Source: Cunninghamia lanceolata
Lineage: Eukaryota > Streptophyta > Pinopsida > Cupressales > Cupressaceae
Length of the DNA stretch: 64,000 nt
Direction: 5' to 3'
Assembly (NCBI GenBank): GCA_027924645.1
Contig: BSBN01001687.1
Coordinates: forward strand, 1,612,001 to 1,676,000
Each line of letters starts with the position of its first letter. Within the stretch, counting starts at the first letter, position 1. Positions 57,514 to 64,000 of the stretch are shown piece by piece. Below the pieces are notes generated by a model. It had not been told where the DNA came from. It ran no database searches and worked only from the letters and a program-made list of their open reading frames with translations. A program made the translations under genes and the position numbers.

Positions 57514-60334
57514 TTAATTCAGAACTGGAGGGGTAATAACCCCTAACTTCTCCCTGAGATACTCAAAAGAGTCCTTAGGTAGAGGTTTAGTGAAAATATC
57601 TGCCATCTGATCCTTGGAAGGCACAAACTCTAATCTGACTTTATTCTTGTTCACTTGCTCTCTCAAAAAGTGAAACTTGATGGATATATGTTTTGTCTTT
57701 GAATGCAACATCGAATTTTTTGATATATTTATTGCACTTGAATTATCACAGAAGATTGTGATAGGTTCCTCATACTCCACTCTAATGTCTCTTAGCATTT
57801 GCTTCATCCACACTACTTGAGTGCAACTACCTACTGCTGCAATATATTCTACTTTTGTAGTGGACAGAGATATTGCCTCTTGTTTCTTGCTCAGCCAAGA
57901 AACCAATCTTTTTCCCAAAAAGAATGCTCCACCACTTGTACTCTTCCGGTCATCCACATCTTCTACCCAGTCCACATTTGTATATGCATGAAGAGAGAAA
58001 TCATGATCTCTAGGATACCATAAACCATACTCAACTGTCCCTTTTAGATATCTAAGAATCCTCTTGATTGCCATGACATGAGATTCTCTAGGATCAACTT
58101 GGAATCTAGCAATAAGACCAACAACATTCATAATGTCAGGTCTAGTTTGAGTGAGATACAATAATCCTCCAATCATTGACCTATAATTTTTCTGATCAGC
58201 CTTAGGAGAGTCATCATCTTTGCTCAATTTACATCCAGTTGCCATGGGAGCACTCATTGGTTTTGAGTTTTCCATCCCAAATTTCTTCAACAATTCTTTC
58301 ACATATTTGGTCTATGAAATGAAGATTCCTTTCTTTGTTTGAATAATTTGCAGACCCAAGAAGAAATTTATTTCCCCAAACATGGACATCTTAAATTCAC
58401 TTTTCATTTGATTTGCAAAAGTTTTGCACATACTATCTCTTCCTCCAAAAATGATATCATCAACAAACACTTCAACAATTAAGATGTTTTCATGATCAAT
58501 TTTGAAGTACAAGTTATTTTCAGTAGTACCTTTGTTGAAACCAATCTTCAAAATATGCTTATCCAATCTTTCATACCAGGCTCTTAGGGCGGGTTTGAGT
58601 CTATATAGTGCTTTCTTCAACTTGCAGACCATATCACCATGATCAAACAATTGAAATCCATCCGGTTTCTCAATGTATACTTCTTCTTCCAAGCCACCAT
58701 TCAGGAAGGCAAATTTGACATCCATCTGTTATACTTTGAAGTCCTTGAAGGCAAAAAAGGCAAGAAATAATCTAACTGCTTCAATTCTTGCCACCGGAGC
58801 AAAAGTTTCTTCAAATTCAACTCCTACTTGAGAGTAACCCTTGCAGACCAATCTAGCTTTGTTTCTGACTACTTCACCATCTTCATTCAGTTTATTCCAG
58901 AAGACCCATTTGGTTCCAATCACATTCTTGTTTCTAGGTCTGGGAACAAGATCCCAAGTGTGATCTTTCTCAATTTGCATCAACTCTTCCTCCATTGATT
59001 TAGTCCAACTTTCATCATTGCATGCTTCATTCACTATCTTTGGTTCAATCTTTGAAATCAAACAATACACTTTTGAATCTTGAGCAATCTTTTTTCTTGT
59101 TTGGACACCTTTGCTTTTGTCACCTATGATCTGATCTTTAGAGTGATTCAGTCTTACATACCTAGAAATTTTGGGAATTTCTTGCACTTTTGTTTCTTGA
59201 ACAGGTTCATTCAAACTTATCTCTTCTTCCTAATTCACCGGATCATTCTGGATCTAAATTTTAGAAGGGACTTGGACTTCTTGGACCAAAACATCATTCT
59301 GATCATCTTCATCATATTCATAAAACCTTGAGGGTTTTTCAATACCTTCATCAACCTTCACATTTGTACTTTCTATTATCTTTCTCAATCTCTTGTTATA
59401 ACACTGGTATGCTTTGCTTTGAGTAGAATAACCCAAGAATATTCCTTCATCACTTCTAGCATCAAATTTGCCAAGATCTTCATCTCTTTTAATGTAACAT
59501 TTGCTACCAAAGACTCTGAAATACTTCACAGTGGGAGTGATGCCAAACTAGAGTTCATAAGGGGTCTTACCAGTATTGCTTCTAATTTGTACTTGATTAA
59601 GAGTATAGACAGCAGTGCTTACAGCTTCTCTCCAGTAGATCTGAGGAACATTTGCTTCCATCATCATGGTTCTAGATGCTTCCTGGATGGTCCGGTTCTT
59701 TCTCTCCACTACTCCATTTTGTTGTGGAGTCCTTGGAGCAGACAACTATCTTTTTATCTGATGTTTCTCACAGAATTCTATGAACTCTCCAGATGTGAAT
59801 TCTTCACCTCTATCAGACCTGAGACATTTATGTTAAGTCCGGTTTCATTCTCTACCATAGCTTTGAATATTTTAAATTTCTCAAGAGCCTCAGATTTTTC
59901 TTTTAGAAAAGTCACCCACATCATCCAGGAGTGATCATCAATTAATAACATGAAGTATCTATCACCTTGCACACTCCTGATTCTTTCCAAACCACATAGA
60001 TCAGTATGAACTAAGTCCAATAATCTGGTAGAAGATTGTTCCTTACTTTTGAATGTGACTCTGCTTTGCTTACCCAACTGACATTCTTTGCACGAGCTAT
60101 TAGTAGGTTTCACTAGTCTTGGAAGATCTCTTACAGCCTGAGTGTTGCTTATCTTGATGATATTATCAAAATTCACATGACACATTCTCCTATGCCACAA
60201 CCAACTCTAATCAATTTGAACAAATAAACAACTTTTACCAGTACCAACCAAGTAGAAGATATTACCTTTTGTTTGAGTACCAGATGTAATCTTTGTTCCA
60301 TAACTTTCAAAGATCTACATTTTCTATTTTTGAA
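57514..60334 (-). pseudogene. Copia-C pol: integrase, RT, RNase H
   Basis: Order on the minus strand: zinc-binding WHRRMCHVN...CKECQ (60200-60060, intact). Integrase core follows with HTDLCG, RSDRGEEF and PQQNGVVERKNRT, all three catalytic acids present although a one-base shift separates the first from the rest near 59815. TAG at 59548 stands where TGG is expected. RT spans ~59000-58300 (WDLVPRPRNKNVIGTKWVFW, ALYRLKPALRAWYERLDKH, FVDDII). RNase H is at 58000-57600. There the family STTEAEY reads STTKVEY (catalytic glutamate lost). Ends ADIFTKPLPKDSFEYLREKL. Stops also occur near 59254, 58727 and 58310. Overall the best preserved pol in the window. Confidence 0.92.
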
Positions 60335-61678
60335 TCAGAGATCATAGCCTTTGTCCACCAACTGTCCAACACTGAGAAGATTATGTTTCAAACCTTCAAC
60401 ATATAGTACATTACTGGTTTTGTTCTTTCCATCAAAACAAATAGTTCCTCTACCTCTGATCTTGCCAATAGAATTATCACCAAATTTTACAACTCCTCCT
60501 TCATATCTTTCCAAATCTATGAACTTATTTTTATCACCTGTCATATGGTGGGAGCATCCACTGTCAATGACCCAATCATCCTTTTCTTCAACTTGGGCAA
60601 CTAGAGCTCTTTCTACCATTTTATGATTAACAGATTCAGAGGGCATTGGATCTTCTTCCTTGATGGCAATAAACACCCAGTCACTTCCAGATTTGTTTCC
60701 TGTCTCTGATTCATCATCTATTACTCCATCATCATCTTCATGAACATAGTAACATTTCTTTTGGAATCTTGATCTGTTTGGATTTGCTCTTGAAAATCTT
60801 TCTAAACACCTTGAGGCAAAATGACCAATCTTATTGCAGTTAAGACATTTAAAAGGAAATTTCTCTTCATACTTACCAGATCCTCTTGGCAGTCTTTTTG
60901 CAATAAGGGCTTCAAGTTGAGCATCTTCTGCTTTATCTTCTTCTAGATCTTTTCTTGCTTTTTCATACCATGATAGTTTCTTTGAAGAGTTCTCTCCCAA
61001 ATCAAACTTTTGTTTTCCTTTTACAGAGGCACTAGCTTTGAAAGCAGATTCAGTCTTAGGGGGGCCATCTCCAAACTCAGCCAATTCAAATGTAGCTAAT
61101 TTACCAACCAATTAATCTCTTGTGATATTTGAAAAAGATTTGAATTCTTCAATAGTAGCAACCTTGTATTTGTAAGAATCGGGAAGGGATCTGAGAACTT
61201 TGGCAACAATCACATCTTCATCCAAGATTCCACCAGCACATCTAATGCTACAAACAATCTCATTTACTCTTGGCATAAATGTAGTGATATTTTCATCTTC
61301 TCTCATCTTCAGGTTTTCAAATTTTCTTTTCAGACTCTGTAGCTTGGCACACTCAACATACTTGTCTCCTTCATGTAGAAGTTTCAATTTTTCCCAAATC
61401 TCATATGAAGTTTTTAGATCAATAACATTTGTCAACTCTGAATCAGATAAGGCACATAATAGAGCTTCTTTAGCCCTAAGATTGTTTTCAGCATCTCTGA
61501 CTTCATCTATAGTTCTTGGACCATTCTGTGGAGGAACATACTTCTTTGAGGCCATGATCCAATATTGCATTCCCATACATTGCAAGTGACATTCCATGCA
61601 GCTTTTCCAAAGAGTGTAATTGGTTCCATCAAACCTCGGACTATCCTTCTTGTAGGACGACATCCTTGATCTTCTCAA
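60335..61678 (-). pseudogene. Copia-C gag and protease
   Basis: Possible starts are 61678 (MRRSRMSSYKK) or 61663 (MSSYKKDSPRFDGTNYTLWK); the second looks like the family start. UBN2-type gag runs to 61112, broken only by TAA at 61114-61112 where CAA (RDQLVGKL) is expected. The same frame continues with an intact zinc knuckle CLNCNKIGHFASRC (~60850-60810) and protease DDWVIDSGCSHHMTGD (~60575-60530), then GLKHNLLSVGQL. A frame change follows near 60335. Gag here has a true capsid-type domain and one knuckle, in contrast with the four-knuckle NA protein. Confidence 0.9.
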
Positions 61679-61699
61679 ATGGATAAGCTCTTTTAGAGG

Positions 61700-61717
61700 A
61701 ACTTAACTCTAATACCA
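61700..61717 (-). promoter_or_regulatory. Copia-C primer-binding site
   Basis: TGGTATTAGAG on the minus strand, two bases after the LTR, then TTAAGTTCCTC, matching the NA1 arrangement TGGTATCAGAGCTAAGTTCCTC with two to three changes. Confidence 0.82.
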
Positions 61718-61719
61718 AT

Positions 61720-63082
61720 TGTTAGATTCAAGATAGACAACTGAGAGGGGGAGGTGAATCAATTGTCCAAAACTTTCTTCCAATTAATCACTTAAATCCT
61801 TCTTGTAAATAATAAACCAATCATGGAAACATAATGCAACAATTCAAGAGCAAAAACATATTAACACATATGACACCAAGATTTTAATGTGGAAAACCCG
61901 ATTAAGGGAAAAACCACGGGGTGACTAACACAAGACTATATTCTCTATTAAAAGAATATGAAGAACAAAATGGCACATGCCAATTAGGGCTCACTGCCTA
62001 AACACACTGCTCACAAGAGGCCCATTGCCTACATGAGACACACTGTCTATAGAATAATAAATATTACATACTTGAACTGAAGAATAGCATCTTCACCATG
62101 CTTGAGTCAGTTCCATTTAAGCTTAATACTTTTGCTCTACCTTTTTCTCTGCTCCTCTCTACCACACTCTCATCTCCGCTAATATATTTTTGAAATGACT
62201 TCACAACTTATTTATATAAGACATTTGACTTTGGGATAATCATCCAAGTCGGCATACATTACAAAGCAAATACATAAATACAACATGATTAATTATAAAA
62301 AGATTTCACATGGATCAACACATTGTCAGCTACACAGATCTGAGACTTCAATCTTCCTTTAGAACATGCCATTCTTCACATAACATCTTCAAGATCATCC
62401 ACAGGATGTGTAACTCATCCGGTCGGCCAAACTTAGGAAGAACATCATCATCCGGAAGTAATTCTTCAATTACGAGCTCAATCTTCAATACGGACCACCA
62501 ACACGAACTGGACACAATCCAAAGACCTCCACAAGCTTGCCTAAATCACCAAGAACATCCATACTACTTCTGCTTACTGAAATCATTCTCTCCTTCATCT
62601 GGAACCTCAAGAACACAATCTATCATCATTGTCATATTGGAATAGATGCTTGTGGACCTCCAGACCACGAACCAATTGAGTTGTCAATTCACATTAACTT
62701 CTTAAACACTCCACCAAATCTGCAGAATAAGATATCTCGTTTCCGGATCTCACCGGACCTATCTGTGTCACTCTATCACCTCTAAACATCTGGCAAAACC
62801 GGTTTTACTCAAGTGGCGATAACTTCTTCAAATATTCATGCAAACCTCTCAGATCTTTATAGGATCATCTTAAGACATATATCTACAAACCCTTTGATGC
62901 GCAACCTCTAGTCTTCATCTTAGCTGGGATCTTTACCTCACTATCTTCACTGTTCTTCTTTGTTCCTAATAGGACTAATTTTCTCAATATCCTCAGCATA
63001 CAACTCATCCAATCCTTATCATCAATGCAACAGGAGTATGTTGACATCAATGACAACACTGGTTAGGCCCATACTTGCAACA
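61720..63082 (-). repeat. Copia-C 5' LTR
   Basis: 1363 bp. A TATA box TATATAAATA on the minus strand lies near 62220-62210. The LTR end GATTCACC..CCCCTCTCAGTTGTC resembles NA1 GATTCACCCCCCCTCTCAGTTATC. Confidence 0.9.
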
Positions 63083-63375
63083 TATTCGTGTGGGTTTTTT
63101 CCTTGGCAACATCTTGGAGCCTTTGTTATCACTTGGATTTGATGAGATTGTGTTTTTGGATGGGTGTGTCTTCATCTTAGCTTGTTCCTTTTCTTCCATG
63201 TGTGGCATGGTAGAACATGAGAGGAGTTCTCACTGGAGATGGTGGTCACCTTAGTTGTTATTGTCGGTATCTTGATGGAGCACAAGAGCATGTTGGAGAT
63301 TCGTGTGGTTACATAGTTGGCTATGATGATTTATTTCATTGATTAACCTATATGCAATGTATACAAGTGGGAGAA
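63083..63375 (+). other. family X copy 2 internal 3' end and polypurine tract
   Basis: Non-coding. CAAGTGGGAGAA (63364-63375) abuts the LTR start. Confidence 0.6.
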
Positions 63376-63693
63376 TGTTAAGAAAAGGTGTTGTGTTGTA
63401 CATATTGCACAAGAAAGAATTAATTTAATTATGTAAGAAATACTTTTATGGTGCATCTTTGGAAAAGTGTTTAGCCACATTAAGTATATATTAGGTCCAC
63501 TAGTAAAGTTGTATTGGACGTTGTTTAAATATTTTATGTAGGAGAGATAGGAAAAATATTTACTAATTGTGGGGAATACTTAATTTTCAAAGTCAATGGT
63601 TTTGTTCTCTCATGGTTTTGAGGAACATGATTTAACCAAATACCACCATAGTATTTGTATGAGCTTGAATCTATAAAAGCAAGTGCATGTTTA
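63376..63693 (+). repeat. family X copy 2, 3' LTR (start; interrupted)
   Basis: TGTTAAGAAAAGG... aligns with 7356 onward and, from ~63440, with 31500-31735. TATA box CTATAAAAGC near 63671. Cut at 63693 by another LTR. Confidence 0.65.
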
Positions 63694-64000
63694 TGATGTA
63701 GGAGCATCTAGTGGTGTAAGGGAAATCTTGCATCACCCAAAAAATAATTTTCTTTTCTATTTCTTTCAAAATTGGGATTCTTTGATACCCATTTGCTTGA
63801 ATAATAATTTAGAACCTTCAAAGTTCTCAAAAAGGCTAAGAATACCATAACTTACTATTTTTAGTAACCCTATATCAGAGAAGCGGTTAAGCCCAAAATT
63901 TTCCCCAAAGCTTCAGAATAGTCAAATAAGTATTCTTGATAAATTTCAGCTCAAGATCATGTATGGATTTCAAGATATTAAATATTTCATCCAACGAAGA
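63694..64000 (+). repeat. start of a Ty3-B-related LTR, runs off the window
   Basis: TGATGTAGGAGCATCTAG and AATCTTGCATCACCCAAAA match the first ~55 bp of the Ty3-B LTR, then diverge. It breaks the family X LTR after CATGTTTA, which is continuous in copy 2's 5' LTR. Confidence 0.6.

Larger units (their letters stand above)
55831..63082 (-). mobile_element. Copia-C: near-complete Ty1/Copia element, likely partner of the NA family
   Basis: 7252 bp on the minus strand, LTRs 61720-63082 (5') and 55831-57183 (3'), TGTTGCAAG...CTAACA. Target words TATTT (55826-55830) and TATTC (63083-63087) agree at four of five bases. It encodes gag, protease, integrase, RT and RNase H with few lesions. The LTR ends, part of the LTR body, primer region and polypurine region resemble NA1 and NA2. 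Confidence 0.92.
31494..64000 (+). mobile_element. family X non-coding LTR element, copy 2 (host of nested insertions)
   Basis: Once insertions are removed, it reads 5' LTR (31494-32165), primer site, internal DNA (32166-34736, 54588-55830, 63083-63375), polypurine tract and 3' LTR (63376 onward). Element Y and Copia-C opened it, each leaving target repeats. No frame has a recognisable protein. The 3' LTR is opened by another LTR at 63694 and the element runs beyond the window. Confidence 0.65.

Noticed and set aside
55831..63082. Copia-C as a currently active element
   Set aside because: Stops, two frameshifts and loss of an RNase H glutamate make this copy itself inactive; it only represents the partner family.
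1..64000. Host genes, tRNA or rRNA genes
   Set aside because: I read both strands and saw no spliced-gene-like exon series, tRNA cloverleaf or rRNA segment that I could support.

Overview
This window is plant nuclear DNA of the kind found in very large, repeat-rich genomes. It consists almost entirely of LTR retrotransposons inserted into one another. I find no host protein gene, rRNA, tRNA or CRISPR array. The plant assignment rests on initiator-tRNA-type primer sites (TGGTATC...), a Ty3 chromovirus with a C-terminal chromodomain, a Tat-like Ty3 pol, several Ty1/Copia gag-pol genes, and protease-only Ty3-derived elements. A gymnosperm would fit the large, old and deeply nested insertions, but the sequence does not prove it.

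Layout. (1) 1-7.8 kb: an unidentified decayed coiled-coil ORF, a short unidentified ORF, AT-rich DNA, and a non-coding LTR element (family X, copy 1) carrying an AT-rich insertion. (2) 7.9-23.3 kb: a minus-strand Tat-like Ty3 pol fossil split by Copia-A (10252-22271, target duplication ATTTT). Copia-A is itself split by non-autonomous element NA1 (12343-19666, TCCTT) and contains an ~841-bp tandem duplication. (3) 23.4-31.5 kb: a diverged coiled-coil ORF and LTR (element E3) split by chromovirus Ty3-B (24143-30647, ATGAC). (4) 31.5-64 kb: family X copy 2, opened by element Y (34737-54587, ATTAG), which holds NA2 (39146-52894, CGAGT), which holds Copia-B (43115-49393, ATGAA). Family X copy 2 is also split by minus-strand Copia-C (55831-63082, TATTT/TATTC) and by the start of another LTR at 63694.

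The main biological signal is NA1 and NA2. These are about 7.3-7.5 kb elements with ~1.1-kb LTRs and no protease, integrase, reverse transcriptase or RNase H. They encode a coiled-coil protein with four CCHC zinc knuckles, and a second protein of roughly 1060 residues (ORF2) that I cannot assign to a known enzyme. Their primer site, LTR termini, part of the LTR body, polypurine tract and about 200 bp before it match Copia-C. Copia-C does encode the full enzyme set. The simplest reading is an autonomous/non-autonomous pair in which the NA elements use Copia-C-type enzymes in trans and supply two proteins of their own. The E3 ORF is a remote relative of the ORF2 C-terminal half, so the ORF2 lineage appears old and diverse.

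Nearly every coding region is broken by stops or frameshifts. Many stops look like CAG>TAG, CAA>TAA or CGA>TGA changes, as expected of methylated, silenced repeats.
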